From assembly GCF_002858805.1 (NCBI RefSeq), contig NZ_PJZI01000011.1:62001-126000 (forward strand): a stretch of DNA of 64,000 nucleotides, given 5' to 3'. The stretch is from Chimaeribacter arupi (GTDB lineage: Bacteria > Pseudomonadota > Gammaproteobacteria > Enterobacterales > Enterobacteriaceae). Made by a program: the position numbers and the translations under genes. Numbering within the stretch: the first letter of the stretch is position 1; every line of letters starts with the position of its first letter. The notes below the pieces were generated by a model, which had not been told where the DNA came from, searched no databases, and saw only the letters and a program-made list of their open reading frames with translations. Shown piece by piece: positions 16,737-26,780 of the stretch.

Positions 16737-17317
16737 CAGCGCACCCTCATTGTTGTCAGGCCTGATCGTTCCGGCCTCCTATCAATCGTAGCTCAAACTT
16801 TATGCATCGGGCAGGCCGCCTGCCGCTAAACCGGCGCGCCGGGGCGTGATTGCCGTGCAAAAGCAGCCATTTAGTGCGGCAGCAGCGGCGGCACCCACGG
16901 CGCGGCAGCCCGCACCCGGACGGGCCAGAGCCTATCCTACGCCCTCTGCCGGCGGGGTGCCCAGCCTCTTTGCTGCGAAGTGTGAGGGATTAACGGATAA
17001 GCACAGGATTTTCGTCTGCGATAAACGGCCTGTTCAGGCACGATATGTGGCGAAAGAGGGGGCGGCGCATGGCGATCTGTTTGTCGACAGCAATGCTGTC
17101 ATTGCTGTCAAAATGCGGGCTTTTTTCTGCCTGAATGGGCAGTTCACGGGATCTTATCGCTATTTCGTTACGCCTATTGAAAAAAACCGGGGGATAAAGG
17201 ATAAATATTTGTGAAAATTATCACGACTATTGCGGATATTGTTGGACGGTCATTTCTGTTGGGTTAATTTAACGTTAACAGAAGATTGTGCTTTTAATAC
17301 CTTGAGGTGGAGTCGCT
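16737..17317. other. Region between ycgB and dadA
   Basis: 580 bases containing the divergent promoters. The first half is GC-rich. At 17086-17109 there is a perfect 10-base inverted repeat gacagcaatg/cattgctgtc with a 4-base spacer. The final 150 bases before dadA are AT-rich (including aacgttaaca), as expected for a catabolite/Lrp-controlled promoter, though no exact CRP or Lrp site can be placed. The open frame at 16846-17214 has low-complexity alanine runs and no homology. Confidence 0.5.
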
Positions 17318-18622
17318 ATGCGGGTTTTGGTATTGGGAAGTGGCGTAGTGGGCGTGGCCAGCGCCTGGTATCTGGCGAAAGCAGGGCATGACGTCACGGT
17401 GGTGGATCGCCAGCCCGGCCCGGCAGAAGAGACCAGCGCCGGTAACGCAGGCCAGATCTCCCCCGGTTATGCCGCACCCTGGGCTGCCCCCGGCGTGCCG
17501 CTCAAGGCCGTCAAATGGATGTTCCAGCGCCACGCGCCGCTGGCCATCCGCCTGGACGGCAGCAGCTTCCAGCTGCGCTGGATGTGGCAGATGCTGCGTA
17601 ACTGTGACATGCGCCACTACCAGACCAACAAAGGGCGCATGGTGCGCCTGTCCGAATACAGCCGCGACTGCCTCAAAGCCCTGCGCCGTGACACCGGCAT
17701 CCGCTACGAGGGGCGGCAGGGCGGCACGCTGCAACTGTTCCGCACCGCCCAGCAGTATGAGAACGCCGCCAAAGATATCGCGGTATTGCAGGACGCCGGG
17801 GTGCCGTACCAGTTGCTGGAATCCGCCCAGCTTGCCGGCGTGGAACCGGCGCTGGCCGGGGTGGCGCACAAGCTGACCGGCGGCCTGCGCCTGCCGAATG
17901 ACGAAACCGGGGATTGCCAGCTCTTTACCCGCCAGCTGGCGGAGATGGCGAAGCAGGCCGGGGTCACCTTCCTGTTTAACCGCAGTGTGGATCGCCTGCT
18001 GGTGGAGGGAAACAGCCTGCGCGGCGTGCAGTGCGGCAATGAAACCCTCACCGCCGACAGCTATGTGGTGGCGTTTGGTTCCTATTCCACGGCGTTGCTG
18101 GAAGGGCTGGTGTCTATCCCGGTTTATCCGCTGAAAGGGTACTCGCTGACCATCCCGATCACTGACCCGGCGGGCGCGCCGCACTCCACCGTGCTGGATG
18201 AAACTTACAAAATCGCCATTACCCGCTTTGATAACCGCATCCGTGTCGGCGGCATGGCGGAGATTGTCGGCTTCAACACCGGGCTGGCGCAGGCGCGGCG
18301 CGACACGCTGGAAATGGTGGTGAAAGACCTCTACCCGCACGGCGGCAACGTGGAGCAGGCCACCTTCTGGACCGGCCTGCGGCCGATGACGCCGGACGGC
18401 ACGCCCATCGTCGGCAAAACCCCGCTGAAAAACCTCTACCTCAACACCGGCCACGGCACCCTGGGCTGGACGATGGCCTGCGGCTCCGGCCAGTTGCTGG
18501 CGGACATCATCTCCGGCGTGACCCCGGCTATCCCGTATGAGGATCTCTCGGTGGCGCGTTACCAGCAGGGCTTTGCGGCCAGCCCGGCCCACGGCCGCCC
18601 GCGCATCCACCCGGTCAGCTGA
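17318..18622 (+). CDS. dadA: D-amino acid dehydrogenase, small subunit
   Basis: FAD-dependent membrane-associated enzyme oxidising D-alanine (and other D-amino acids) to pyruvate and ammonia, feeding electrons to the quinone pool. The 434-residue product begins [19 protein letters not shown], the FAD-binding GxGxxG motif (Gly7, Gly9, Gly12). [18 protein letters not shown] follows, as in E. coli DadA, and the C-terminal [16 protein letters not shown] with [14 protein letters not shown] is the DAO signature. The ribosome site ttgaggtgg is good. dadX lies 81 bases downstream in the same direction, forming the alanine-catabolic operon. Confidence 0.97.
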   Translation: MRVLVLGSGVVGVASAWYLAKAGHDVTVVDRQPGPAEETSAGNAGQISPGYAAPWAAPGVPLKAVKWMFQRHAPLAIRLDGSSFQLRWMWQMLRNCDMRHYQTNKGRMVRLSEYSRDCLKALRRDTGIRYEGRQGGTLQLFRTAQQYENAAKDIAVLQDAGVPYQLLESAQLAGVEPALAGVAHKLTGGLRLPNDETGDCQLFTRQLAEMAKQAGVTFLFNRSVDRLLVEGNSLRGVQCGNETLTADSYVVAFGSYSTALLEGLVSIPVYPLKGYSLTIPITDPAGAPHSTVLDETYKIAITRFDNRIRVGGMAEIVGFNTGLAQARRDTLEMVVKDLYPHGGNVEQATFWTGLRPMTPDGTPIVGKTPLKNLYLNTGHGTLGWTMACGSGQLLADIISGVTPAIPYEDLSVARYQQGFAASPAHGRPRIHPVS

Positions 18623-18703
18623 ACCGGCACCCTGCCGCGCGTGCCCGCGCGCGGCAATGTACGCCCTTTTATTCATTGAGCAGTGTTAACTGAGAGCTTT
18701 GCC

Positions 18704-19777
18704 ATGCCCCGTCCTATCGTTGCCACCGTGCACCTTGATGCCCTGCGCCATAATCTGTCCGCCGTGCGCCGCCACGCCCCGTCCGCCCACCTCTGGGCGG
18801 TGGTCAAAGCCAATGCGTATGGCCACGGCCTGCAACGGATGTGGCAGGCGTTTGATCAGGCCGACGGCTATGCGCTGCTCAACTATGAAGAGGCCATCAC
18901 CCTGCGCGAGGCGGGCTGGCAGGGGCCGATCCTGCTGCTGGAAGGGTTTTTCCATGCCGGGGATCTGGCGCTGCTGGACCGTTACCGGCTCACCACCGCC
19001 GTGCACAGCGCCTGGCAGATTGAGGCGCTGGCCGCCGCCCGGCCGGATGCGCCGATCGACGTCTACCTGAAGCTGAACAGCGGCATGAACCGCCTCGGCT
19101 TCCCGCCGGAACAGCTCACCGCCGCCTGGCAGCAACTCAGGGCGTTGCCGCAGGTCGGCACGATAACGCTGATGAGCCATTTCGCCGTGGCCGACGGCCC
19201 GGAGGGCGTCAACCAGCAGTACGCGGTGATTGAGCGGGTGGGGGCAGAGGTGCCGCTGCCGCGCTGCCTCGCCAATTCAGCCGCCACCCTCTGGCACCCG
19301 CACACCCACCACGCGGCCGTGCGGCCGGGCATCATCCTGTATGGGGCGTCACCGAGCGGCGTGGCGCAGGATATCGCCCCGGCCGGGCTGAAAGCGGGCA
19401 TGAGCCTCACCAGTGAGGTCATCGGCCTCCAGCAGTTACGCGCCGGTGACCGCGTGGGCTATGGCGCGACGTACACTGCCGCCGGCCCGCAACGCATGGG
19501 TGTGGTGGCCTGCGGCTACGCGGACGGTTACCCGCGCCATGCCCCGACCGGCACCCCGGTCTGCGTGGGCGGTGTGATGACCCGCACGCTGGGGCGCGTC
19601 TCGATGGATATGCTGGCGGTGGATCTCACCCCGTGCCCGCAGGCCGGGATCGGCACGCCGGTCGAGCTGTGGGGCGCGCAATTGCCGGTGGATGAGGTGG
19701 CCGCCGCCGCCGGGACATTAGGTTATGAACTGCTGACGGCGGTGACGGCGCGGGTGCCTTTCCGCTACGAAAACTGA
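18704..19777 (+). CDS. dadX: Catabolic alanine racemase
   Basis: PLP-dependent racemase that interconverts L- and D-alanine so that DadA can oxidise it. The 357-residue product has the PLP lysine Lys35 in VVKANAYGHG and the opposing catalytic base Tyr253 in RVGYGATY. GYADGYPRHAPTGTPV and VSMDMLAVDLT are also conserved. The start ATG at 18704 aligns with E. coli DadX; a GTG seven codons upstream (18683) is an alternative. It is co-directional with dadA and very GC-rich like it. Confidence 0.96.
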   Translation: MPRPIVATVHLDALRHNLSAVRRHAPSAHLWAVVKANAYGHGLQRMWQAFDQADGYALLNYEEAITLREAGWQGPILLLEGFFHAGDLALLDRYRLTTAVHSAWQIEALAAARPDAPIDVYLKLNSGMNRLGFPPEQLTAAWQQLRALPQVGTITLMSHFAVADGPEGVNQQYAVIERVGAEVPLPRCLANSAATLWHPHTHHAAVRPGIILYGASPSGVAQDIAPAGLKAGMSLTSEVIGLQQLRAGDRVGYGATYTAAGPQRMGVVACGYADGYPRHAPTGTPVCVGGVMTRTLGRVSMDMLAVDLTPCPQAGIGTPVELWGAQLPVDEVAAAAGTLGYELLTAVTARVPFRYEN

Positions 19778-19807
19778 CGCAGGCACCTGCTGAGGGAGAG
19801 GGCGCGG

Positions 19808-21028
19808 TTACGCGCCCTGATCTGGGGAGGTGTTTTTATTCAGGGAGGTCAGCGTGCCGCGCAACTGCTTGCTCAGCAGGCGCGCACGCAGCGCCAGCAG
19901 GCAACCCGCCAGCATCATCACCGCCAGCGACAGCTTGGGTGACAGCGGCAGCGCCATCGCCGCCAGCCCCAGCACCGAGCCGCCCGCCATCTGCACAAAG
20001 CCCACCAGCGCCGAGGCAACCCCGGCCTCACTGCCGTACGGCTCCAGCGCGTAGCTGGTGGCCGGGCCCATCATAAACGCCAGCCCGGCACAGGCCGCGG
20101 CCACCGGCAGCATATAGACCCACCAGTGCGGCTGCACCGCCTGCGGCAACAGCAGCACCCCTGCCACCAGCCCCAGCGCGCCCAGCAGCATCAGCAGGCT
20201 GCCGACAGCCAGGCAGACCGGGCGGCCGAGTTTATGGATCACGCGGTTGGCAAAGAAACTCACAAACAAAATCCAGAAGCCGTTGGCCCCGAACGCCAGC
20301 GAAAAGTGCAGCGGCGACAGCCCGCCGGTGCCCATCAGCACCGTGGGGGCGAGCGACACATAGGTCAGCGCCATGCCCATCGCCCCGGCGTTCACCAGGC
20401 TGAAGGTACGGAAGCGGTGATCGCGCAGGATGGCACCGTATTGCCGCAACGGCAGGCCGCGCACCGGCTGGGTGTCTGCCGGGCGGGTTTCCGGCAGCAG
20501 CGTGGCGATCACCACAAACACCACGGCGGCATAACCGGCCAGGAACCAGAAGGGCGCGCGCCAGCCAAAGGCCTCGGCCAGCAAGCCGCCCAGCAGCGGG
20601 GCCATCGCCGGCACAATGTTCAGCGTGCCGTTGAGGAAACCAAAGGCGCGGGCGGCCTCTTCGCCGTTCATGCGGTCACGGATGCCGCTGAACGCCACCA
20701 CGGCGGTACAGCAGACCGCCAGCCCCTGCACCAGGCGCGAGGCAATAAACATCGCCGGGCTGACGGAGAGCGCCGCCAATACCGCCCCGGCCAGATAAAG
20801 GGCAATCCCGGCCAGCGCCACCGGTTTGCGGCCGTAGTTGTCCACCAGTGGCCCGGCCACCAGCTGCCCGGCACCCAGCACCAGGATAAACAGGGAAATC
20901 GTCGCCTGGATCACCGCCTGCGGGCTGCCCAGCCCGGCAGCAATGGCAGGGATGGTCGGCAGGTAGAGATCAATGCCCAGAGGGCCAAGCAAGACAATAG
21001 AAAGCAACAGCAGTAAAAAGGTTTGCAT
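19808..21028 (-). CDS. MFS drug-efflux transporter, Bcr/CflA type
   Basis: A 406-residue inner-membrane exporter of the major facilitator superfamily, DHA1 branch. It shows twelve hydrophobic segments. The N-terminal LGIDLYLPTIPAIA, the loop motif A GPLVDNYGRKPV and motif C-like GLNIVPAMAPLLGG (here GTLNIVPAMAPLLGGLL) are typical of Bcr/CflA multidrug transporters. The substrate cannot be read from the sequence. A GC hairpin (19800-19817) spans the stop codon. In E. coli dadX is followed by cvrA, so this is one of the places where gene order departs. Confidence 0.88.
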   Translation of the reverse strand: MQTFLLLLLSIVLLGPLGIDLYLPTIPAIAAGLGSPQAVIQATISLFILVLGAGQLVAGPLVDNYGRKPVALAGIALYLAGAVLAALSVSPAMFIASRLVQGLAVCCTAVVAFSGIRDRMNGEEAARAFGFLNGTLNIVPAMAPLLGGLLAEAFGWRAPFWFLAGYAAVVFVVIATLLPETRPADTQPVRGLPLRQYGAILRDHRFRTFSLVNAGAMGMALTYVSLAPTVLMGTGGLSPLHFSLAFGANGFWILFVSFFANRVIHKLGRPVCLAVGSLLMLLGALGLVAGVLLLPQAVQPHWWVYMLPVAAACAGLAFMMGPATSYALEPYGSEAGVASALVGFVQMAGGSVLGLAAMALPLSPKLSLAVMMLAGCLLALRARLLSKQLRGTLTSLNKNTSPDQGA

Positions 21029-21145
21029 AGTGTACGAGTAACATCCTCATGACGATCGTGCCGTAACCGGCAAAAGAAACGCGCCGCCTAACAGGCGGCG
21101 CGTCAATCACAGAGCGGGAGGGTGCCGGGCGGCGGCACCGTGCGC

Positions 21146-21976
21146 TTACGTTGTTTTCCAGAAGTCGTCAAATACCGTGACCGGCAACTGACGCTTGTGT
21201 TCGGTGCGGGTGTACCAGCGTTCAATAATCTCCGCCACCTTCGGCTCTGCCGGTTTGCCTTCCAGGTAGTCGTCGATCATCTCGTAGGTCACGCCCAGCG
21301 CCACTTCATCCGGCAGGCCGGGGCGATCCTCTTCCAGGTCCGCCGTCGGCACTTTCTTGTACAGGTGCTCCGGGCAGCCCAGCGCCGCCAGCAGCGCCTT
21401 ACCCTGGCGCTTATTGAGGCGGAAAATCGGGTTGATGTCCGTGCCGCCGTCGCCGTATTTGGTGTAGAACCCGGTAACGGCCTCGGCCGCGTGGTCAGTG
21501 CCCACCACCAGCCCGCGCGTCATCCCGGCGATGCTGTATTGCGCTTTCATCCGCTCACGCGCTTTTTCATTGCCTTTGACAAAGTCGGACAGCTCAATGC
21601 CGGCCTTGCGCAGGGCGGCTTCACTGGCGACCACCGATTCCTTGATGTTCACCGTCAGCACGCGGTTGGGCTGGATAAAGGCGATGGCGTCCTGGCAATC
21701 GGCTTCATCCGCCTGGTTGCCGTACGGCAGGCGCACGCCGATGAATTCGTAGCTGTTGTCGCCGGTTTCCTCACGCAGCTCGGTGATGGCCATCTGGCTG
21801 AGTTTGCCGGTCAGGGTAGAGTCCTGGCCGCCGCTGATGCCCAGCACCAGCGTGCGCAGCGCCGGGTTAGCCTGAAGATATTCCTTCAGGAAGTCAACGC
21901 TGCGGCGGATCTCCTCCTGCGCGTCAATCTGTGGTTTTACCTTGAGTGCCTCAATAATCTCTTGTTGCAATGCCAT
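21146..21976 (-). CDS. nadE: NH3-dependent NAD+ synthetase
   Basis: Catalyses the last step of NAD biosynthesis, amidating nicotinate adenine dinucleotide with ammonia and ATP. The 276-residue product begins [16 protein letters not shown], aligning with E. coli NadE. The PP-loop GISGGQDST lies at 46-54, and the conserved [12 protein letters not shown] and [14 protein letters not shown] follow. The ATG at 21976 is preceded by aggaggcgtggca; an in-frame codon 63 bases upstream has no conserved sequence. The gene is monocistronic, behind the MFS transporter in the same orientation with 117 bases between. Confidence 0.97.
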   Translation of the reverse strand: MALQQEIIEALKVKPQIDAQEEIRRSVDFLKEYLQANPALRTLVLGISGGQDSTLTGKLSQMAITELREETGDNSYEFIGVRLPYGNQADEADCQDAIAFIQPNRVLTVNIKESVVASEAALRKAGIELSDFVKGNEKARERMKAQYSIAGMTRGLVVGTDHAAEAVTGFYTKYGDGGTDINPIFRLNKRQGKALLAALGCPEHLYKKVPTADLEEDRPGLPDEVALGVTYEMIDDYLEGKPAEPKVAEIIERWYTRTEHKRQLPVTVFDDFWKTT

Positions 21977-22300
21977 TGCCACGCCTCCTGAGTGCCGGTT
22001 AACTGCGGATATCTCTGTTAATTCTAGACATAAAATCATTCATCCCGGAGATAAAACTACCCCGGCGGGGGATAAAGGACAAGGCGCGATCGCGTGTCAG
22101 GCGGTTGAGCGCGTGCGCATTGAGCAGAAAATCCGCCGTTTATCCAGACAGTTAGCTATGCTTAACCGGGGCCGGTCCGTGGAGGGCGGCCATTTCCGGA
22201 TTAATCCGGGGCAACCCCGGCCGGTTTCCGGCGTCTCACTGAGGGGTGATGACACGATCGCCCATGATGGGGCCAGACAACCTGATAACAAGGAGGATTT
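21977..22300 (+). promoter_or_regulatory. Divergent promoter region of nadE and the leader/membrane-protein gene
   Basis: About 320 bases without a long gene. It ends in an aaggaggattt ribosome site at 22289-22300 serving the 22-codon leader frame. No operator could be placed. Confidence 0.35.
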
Positions 22301-22369
22301 ATGCAGAGAGCGTTACCCGCGCCATTTGACTCACCGGTTCGCGCCGGCAACGGGGAGGGCGCGTACTGA
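22301..22369 (+). CDS. 22-aa leader peptide overlapping the next gene
   Basis: A 22-codon frame (MQRALPAPFDSPVRAGNGEGAY) begins 6 bases after a strong aaggagg. Its stop TGA shares one base with the ATG of the membrane-protein gene (TGATG), the classic arrangement for translational coupling. The downstream gene's own ribosome site (ggggaggg) is about 12 bases away, so re-initiation from the leader is plausible. Peptide function, if any, is unknown. Confidence 0.4.
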   Translation: MQRALPAPFDSPVRAGNGEGAY

Positions 22370-23175
22370 TGGCAACGGCAATTTTTATGGTATTGATGGT
22401 GTGCGGCTACTGGTACACCACCCGCGATGTCTCCTCGCGTTTCAAACTCAAGCGCACCTTTGGCTGGGACGTCTATTTTGTGGTGGCGTTGTACGGCTGT
22501 ATTTTCGTGTTGCAGGGGCTGTTGGTGATCGCCATCGTCTACCTGGTGCTGTGGGGCTTCTCCGGGCTGATGAACCAGTTCCCGTGGATTATCGGGCATG
22601 ACCTCCAGCTGCAACGGGACTTCATTATGTGGAGTTTCTTAGGCATCCAGGCCCCGGTGGTGATCATGCTGGCGGTGTCGGTGCTGTTGTGCCTCTCCTG
22701 CACCTCCTGGTCGCGCAATATGCAGCTTGACCCGGCCGGGCGCAAAAGCCTCTACCAGCAACTGACCCGCTCCAACGGCGTGGAAGGGCTGCTTTATCAG
22801 TGTATGGACCAGGGCGATCTGGTATTTGTCACGCTGCGCTCGCGCCGCGTCTACATCGGCATGGTGCATACCCTGCGCTGCGAAAGCGGCACCACGGACA
22901 ACGTCGTGCTGATCCCGATGGTCAGCGGCTACCGCGACCCGGAAACCCAGAAGATGCAAGTCGAGCATAATTACGCCAGTTACTACCAGCAGCACGGTAT
23001 TACGCCCACTTCAGAACCGGTTTCTGCGCTCTATTTCCGTAAGGTGATTATGCTGAACCAGATCGAGACGCTGTCGCTGTTTGACCCGGCCACCGCCACG
23101 GCCTTTGAGGCGCTGGCCGAGCGCGAGCGCAAAGAGGATGAGCAGGACGAGGCCCTGAAAAACCGCATTCCATAA
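22369..23175 (+). CDS. Hypothetical inner-membrane protein, 268 aa
   Basis: Not a family I can name. The first half has three strong hydrophobic segments (about 1-16, 35-65 and 90-112: MATAIFMVLMVCGYW, VVALYGCIFVLQGLLVIAIVYL, PVVIMLAVSVLLCLSC). The second half (about 115-268) is soluble and mixed alpha/beta (GDLVFVTLRSRRVYIG, NVVLIPMVSGYRDP), with an acidic tail AERERKEDEQDEAL. This layout suggests a cytoplasmic domain tethered to the inner membrane. Translation probably depends on the overlapping leader. A terminator follows at 23187. Confidence 0.75.
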   Translation: MATAIFMVLMVCGYWYTTRDVSSRFKLKRTFGWDVYFVVALYGCIFVLQGLLVIAIVYLVLWGFSGLMNQFPWIIGHDLQLQRDFIMWSFLGIQAPVVIMLAVSVLLCLSCTSWSRNMQLDPAGRKSLYQQLTRSNGVEGLLYQCMDQGDLVFVTLRSRRVYIGMVHTLRCESGTTDNVVLIPMVSGYRDPETQKMQVEHNYASYYQQHGITPTSEPVSALYFRKVIMLNQIETLSLFDPATATAFEALAERERKEDEQDEALKNRIP

Positions 23176-23186
23176 TTTGCGGCCAC

Positions 23187-23218
23187 AAAAAAGCCGGGCA
23201 ACGCGCCCGGCTTTTTTT
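23187..23218. terminator. Bidirectional terminator between converging genes
   Basis: Stem aaaaaagccgggc/gcccggctttttt with a 5-base loop, usable on both strands between the membrane-protein gene and the SDR gene. Confidence 0.9.
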
Positions 23219-23242
23219 ATGCCTGCGTCAGCCGTCCGGGGG

Positions 23243-24097
23243 TTACCCGTTGATCACGACGCCGCCGTTGATGTGGAGAGTCTGGCCGCTGACGTACGAG
23301 GCGTCTTTGCAGGCCAGGTAAACATAGGCCGCCGCCAGTTCCGAAGGTTGGCCGGGGCGTTTCATCGGCGTCTCCAGGCCAAATTTCGAGACGTGATCCT
23401 CATCAAAGGTGGACGGGATAAGCGGCGTCCAGATCGGGCCGGGGGCCACAGAATTGACGCGGATGCCGCGCTCCAGCAGGTTGGTGGAGAGCGAGCGGGT
23501 AAAGGCGGTGATCGCCCCTTTGGTGGAGGAGTAATCAATCAGGGTCGGGTTGCCGCGGAAGGCGGTAATGGAGCTGGTGTTGATGATCGCGCCGCCCTCC
23601 GGCAGGTGCTTCAGCGCTGCCTGCACCAGGTAAACCATCGAGAAGAAGTTAGTGCGGAAGGTTTTCTCCAGCTGTTCTGCACTGATCTCTTCCGGCGTCT
23701 CTTGTGGGTGCTGCTCCCCGGCAATGTTCACCAGCACATCCAGCCCACCGAAATGGGCCGCGGTTTTCTCCACGGCCTCCGTGGCAAACGCCTGATCGCC
23801 GAGATCACCGCGGATCAGCAGCGGCTCCGGGCCATACTGGGCCGCCAGGCGCTGGGTTTCGCGGGCGTCCTCATCCTCCTCCAGGTAGACAATCGCGACC
23901 TTCGCCCCCTCTTTGGCGTAAGCAATGGTCACGGCGCGGCCGATGCCGCTGTCGCCGCCGGTGACCAGCGCCACTTTCTCCTTCAGCTTGCCCGCGGCGC
24001 AGTAGTCCGGATCGTCATACAGCGGTTTCGGCTCCATCGGGGCCTCGCGGCCGGGTTGCTGGTCCTGGTGCTGTTTGGGCAGGGTCTGTTCGCTCAT
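23243..24097 (-). CDS. SDR-family oxidoreductase (YghA-like stress dehydrogenase)
   Basis: A 284-residue NAD(P)-dependent short-chain dehydrogenase. The long N-terminal tail (about 1-38, rich in Gln, Pro and Glu) is characteristic of the YghA/general-stress group. The Rossmann motif TGGDSGIGRA, the NxAG motif (VNIAGEQ), the catalytic Ser in NTSSITAF and the YxxxK pair in DYSSTKGA are all present. The C-terminus SGQTLHINGGVVING is typical. The substrate is unknown. It lies 50 bases downstream of katE on the same strand and is probably co-transcribed, so it likely belongs to the RpoS-type stress response. Confidence 0.9.
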   Translation of the reverse strand: MSEQTLPKQHQDQQPGREAPMEPKPLYDDPDYCAAGKLKEKVALVTGGDSGIGRAVTIAYAKEGAKVAIVYLEEDEDARETQRLAAQYGPEPLLIRGDLGDQAFATEAVEKTAAHFGGLDVLVNIAGEQHPQETPEEISAEQLEKTFRTNFFSMVYLVQAALKHLPEGGAIINTSSITAFRGNPTLIDYSSTKGAITAFTRSLSTNLLERGIRVNSVAPGPIWTPLIPSTFDEDHVSKFGLETPMKRPGQPSELAAAYVYLACKDASYVSGQTLHINGGVVING

Positions 24098-24147
24098 GGT
24101 TCCTCCTTAAAGAAATAAACGGGGAGGGCGCGCCTCCCCGGTAACAA

Positions 24148-26424
24148 TCAGGCCGGGACGGCGGCGGCCTTGGTGCTGCGTGACCAGATGCGGTGCTGCT
24201 CCAGCGCGTCGAGGAAACTTTGCAGCAGCAGCCCCTCGGCTTTCGCCCCTTCCGCAATGCCTTCTTCCGTGGCGCTGTCATCAATGCCGAGCAGCGGTTT
24301 GACGCGGGAGGCGTCACCGCTCAGGCCAATCACTTTCAGGTGCTTGTATGCTTCCAGCAGGAAGTGGCGGGCGTCGCCGTCCAGCAGCAGCGAGTCGATG
24401 TTGCCGTTCGGCACCAGCACCGCATCCACCGTCACCGACGGCGTGTTGCTGAAGGTGCCGTCCACCGGCACGGAGGAGCCGTCATCCGCCAGCACTTCGC
24501 CCATATGGCGGGCCAGCAGTTTCGGGTGAACCCCCTCGGTTTTCAGCGCCTGGAGGATCTCCAGCACGTCCGCCGCGTGTACGCCGTCACTCAGCATCAC
24601 CGCCACGCAACGCCCTTTCAGCACACCGTCCCCGGTGGCATAGAGGCTCAGGGTCTCATCCTTTTGCAGGCCGTTGACGCTGTGCGGCAGCGGGTATTTT
24701 TTCGCGTCATCCGGCAGCCGGAAGCCGAGGTTTTTACCGACCTCTTCCGCCAGGTTGATGTCCACGCGCGCCAGCAGATCCACCACCCGCTCACGGATGT
24801 AGGTGCGGCCCACCTTGCTCAGCTCAAAGGAAAACGCCCCGATGATGTGCTCCTGCTCCACCGGCGTCTGGCTCATCCAGAACAGGCGCGGCTGCGAGTA
24901 GTAATCCGCGAAGGATTCACTGCGTTCGCGCACTTTATGGCCGTCGATGCGCTCGTAGTGGCTCTCAAACCCGCCGCCCGAGGCTGCCGGCGGGGTTTCG
25001 CGCGGCCAGTTGTTGTTGATGGAGTTCGGCTCGTAGCTGGCCGGGTTGGTGTCGATGTCCATCCGGTGCATGCCGTCACGCTGGAAGTTGTGGTACGGGC
25101 AGACCGGCCGGTTAATCGGGATCTCATGGAAGTTTGGCCCGCCCAGGCGGCTGATCTGGGTATCGGTGTAGGAGAACAGCCGCCCCTGCAACAGCGGGTC
25201 ATTGGTGAAGTCGATGCCGGGCACCACGTGGCCGGGGTGGAAGGCCACCTGCTCAGTCTCGGCGTGGAAGTTGTCCGGGTTACGGTTCAGCACCATCTTG
25301 CCGATGATCTCCACCGGCACCAGCGCCTCAGGGATCAATTTGGTGGCGTCGAGCAGGTCGAAATCGAACTTGAACTCATCCTCTTCCGGGATCAGCTGCA
25401 CGCCCAGCTCATATTCCGGGTAGTCCCCGGCCTCAATCGACTCCCACAGGTCACGGCGGTGGAAATCGCTGTCTTTACCGGCCAGTTTCTGCGCCTCATC
25501 CCACAGCAGCGAGGCTTTGCCCGCCAGCGGTTTCCAGTGGAAACGCACGAAGGTCGATTTCCCCTCGGCATTGATAAAGCGGAAGGTGTGGATGCCGAAC
25601 CCTTCCATGGTGCGGTAGCTGCGCGGGATGCCGCGGTCAGACATCGCCCAGAAGACGTTATGCAGCGTCTCCGGCTGGAGCGAGACGTAATCCCAGAAGG
25701 TGTCGTGGGCGCTGGCACCCTGCGGCATCTCATTGTGCGGTTCCGGTTTCACCGCGTGGACAAAGTCCGGGAATTTATGGGCGTCCTGGATAAAGAACAC
25801 CGGGGTATTGTTGCCGACCAGGTCGTAGTTGCCCTCGTCGGTATAAAACTTGGTGGCAAAGCCGCGGATGTCACGCACGGTATCGGCCGAACCGCGTGAC
25901 CCCTGCACCGTGGAGAAGCGCACATAAACCGGGGTCTGTTTCGCCGGGTCCTGCAAAAAGGCGGCTTTGGTGACGTCACTCATTGAGCGGTAGGGCTGGA
26001 AGTAACCGTGGGCCGCCGAGCCGCGCGCATGCACGATGCGCTCCGGGATACGCTCGTGGTCAAAGTGGGTGATCTTCTCCCGCATAATGAAATCTTCGAG
26101 CAGCGTCGGGCCGCGGACGCCGGCGCGCAGGGAGTTCTGGTCGTTGGCAATTTTGGTGCCGTGATCGGTGGTCAGCGGCTGGTTGGCCCCTTGCTTGCGG
26201 TGAATCTCCAGCGCATCGATCTTGGCGTTGTGGATGTCCGGGCTTTTCTGGCTGCCGGGGGCAGTCGGTTCCTTGCCGGGCGGTGTCGGTGCAGGGGAGG
26301 GCTGATGCGAATTATCTGCCGGGGCAAGATCTCCCAGGCCGGGCTGGGCAGCTTTGCCGTCCGTGGCCGGGGCCGGGTGAGAGGCGGTTTTCAGGGTTGT
26401 CTGATGACCTGTTATTTTCGACAT
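24148..26424 (-). CDS. katE: Large-subunit haem catalase HPII
   Basis: Monofunctional clade-2 catalase, 758 residues (E. coli HPII 753). The catalytic His132 lies in [12 protein letters not shown], the distal Asn in VGNNTPVFF and the haem-ligating Tyr in [14 protein letters not shown]. The variable N-terminal extension (about 1-80, Pro/Ala/Gln-rich) and the C-terminal flavodoxin-like domain (about 600-750, [17 protein letters not shown]) mark the large-subunit type. The start at 26424 follows cgaggagtat. In E. coli katE is RpoS-dependent. Together with katN in this window the cell has haem and non-haem catalases. Confidence 0.97.
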   Translation of the reverse strand: MSKITGHQTTLKTASHPAPATDGKAAQPGLGDLAPADNSHQPSPAPTPPGKEPTAPGSQKSPDIHNAKIDALEIHRKQGANQPLTTDHGTKIANDQNSLRAGVRGPTLLEDFIMREKITHFDHERIPERIVHARGSAAHGYFQPYRSMSDVTKAAFLQDPAKQTPVYVRFSTVQGSRGSADTVRDIRGFATKFYTDEGNYDLVGNNTPVFFIQDAHKFPDFVHAVKPEPHNEMPQGASAHDTFWDYVSLQPETLHNVFWAMSDRGIPRSYRTMEGFGIHTFRFINAEGKSTFVRFHWKPLAGKASLLWDEAQKLAGKDSDFHRRDLWESIEAGDYPEYELGVQLIPEEDEFKFDFDLLDATKLIPEALVPVEIIGKMVLNRNPDNFHAETEQVAFHPGHVVPGIDFTNDPLLQGRLFSYTDTQISRLGGPNFHEIPINRPVCPYHNFQRDGMHRMDIDTNPASYEPNSINNNWPRETPPAASGGGFESHYERIDGHKVRERSESFADYYSQPRLFWMSQTPVEQEHIIGAFSFELSKVGRTYIRERVVDLLARVDINLAEEVGKNLGFRLPDDAKKYPLPHSVNGLQKDETLSLYATGDGVLKGRCVAVMLSDGVHAADVLEILQALKTEGVHPKLLARHMGEVLADDGSSVPVDGTFSNTPSVTVDAVLVPNGNIDSLLLDGDARHFLLEAYKHLKVIGLSGDASRVKPLLGIDDSATEEGIAEGAKAEGLLLQSFLDALEQHRIWSRSTKAAAVPA

Positions 26425-26780
26425 TGAGCAATACTCCTCGGGGCGACGCTCTTATCATTGAGCTTTTGGGTGACCTTCAGATGGTGCAACCACTAACTAT
26501 AGGACATCATGCCCACTTAACCGGAATTCTCGGACAAATCATGTTATCTTATAGGTATGGTTAATTTTTAATCACCCTTATCCCGGCTCGCCCGGCCTGC
26601 TTTCTGACCGTTCACCTTTTTTCACGCCGCTCCCCCCGATACGCCGCTGACCGGCAGTATTGCCGGGTTCCTTCAGGGCCAGATGCCCGCTCTTCACCTG
26701 TTTCATGGCCGCCACCTTGCGCGGCGCGCGTCTTTTCCCGGCCTGTGGTTACGGCCCGGCGCATCCTGAAAGGAGAAAGT
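26425..26780. promoter_or_regulatory. Divergent intergenic region katE / cyclic glucan synthase
   Basis: 356 bases. The katE side contains an AT-rich tract with ctatagt and ttataggt elements on either strand that could be RpoS-type -10 boxes. The glucan-synthase side is GC-rich and ends with the ribosome site aaaggagaaagt. No operator or terminator is recognised. Confidence 0.35.

Noticed and set aside
16846-17214. 122-codon plus-strand frame between ycgB and dadA
   Set aside because: Alanine/proline low complexity at the start, no ribosome site, runs through a palindrome and the dadA promoter region.
17294-18676. 460-codon minus-strand frame opposite dadA
   Set aside because: Low-complexity Gly/His/Arg-rich antisense of dadA.
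23177-24118. 313-codon plus-strand frame opposite the SDR gene
   Set aside because: The minus strand encodes a complete SDR with cofactor and catalytic motifs; the plus frame has no motif or ribosome site.
24193-25899. 568-codon open frame on the plus strand inside katE
   Set aside because: Its translation is Val/His/Gln-rich antisense of a clear catalase gene; long antisense frames are common in GC-rich coding DNA.
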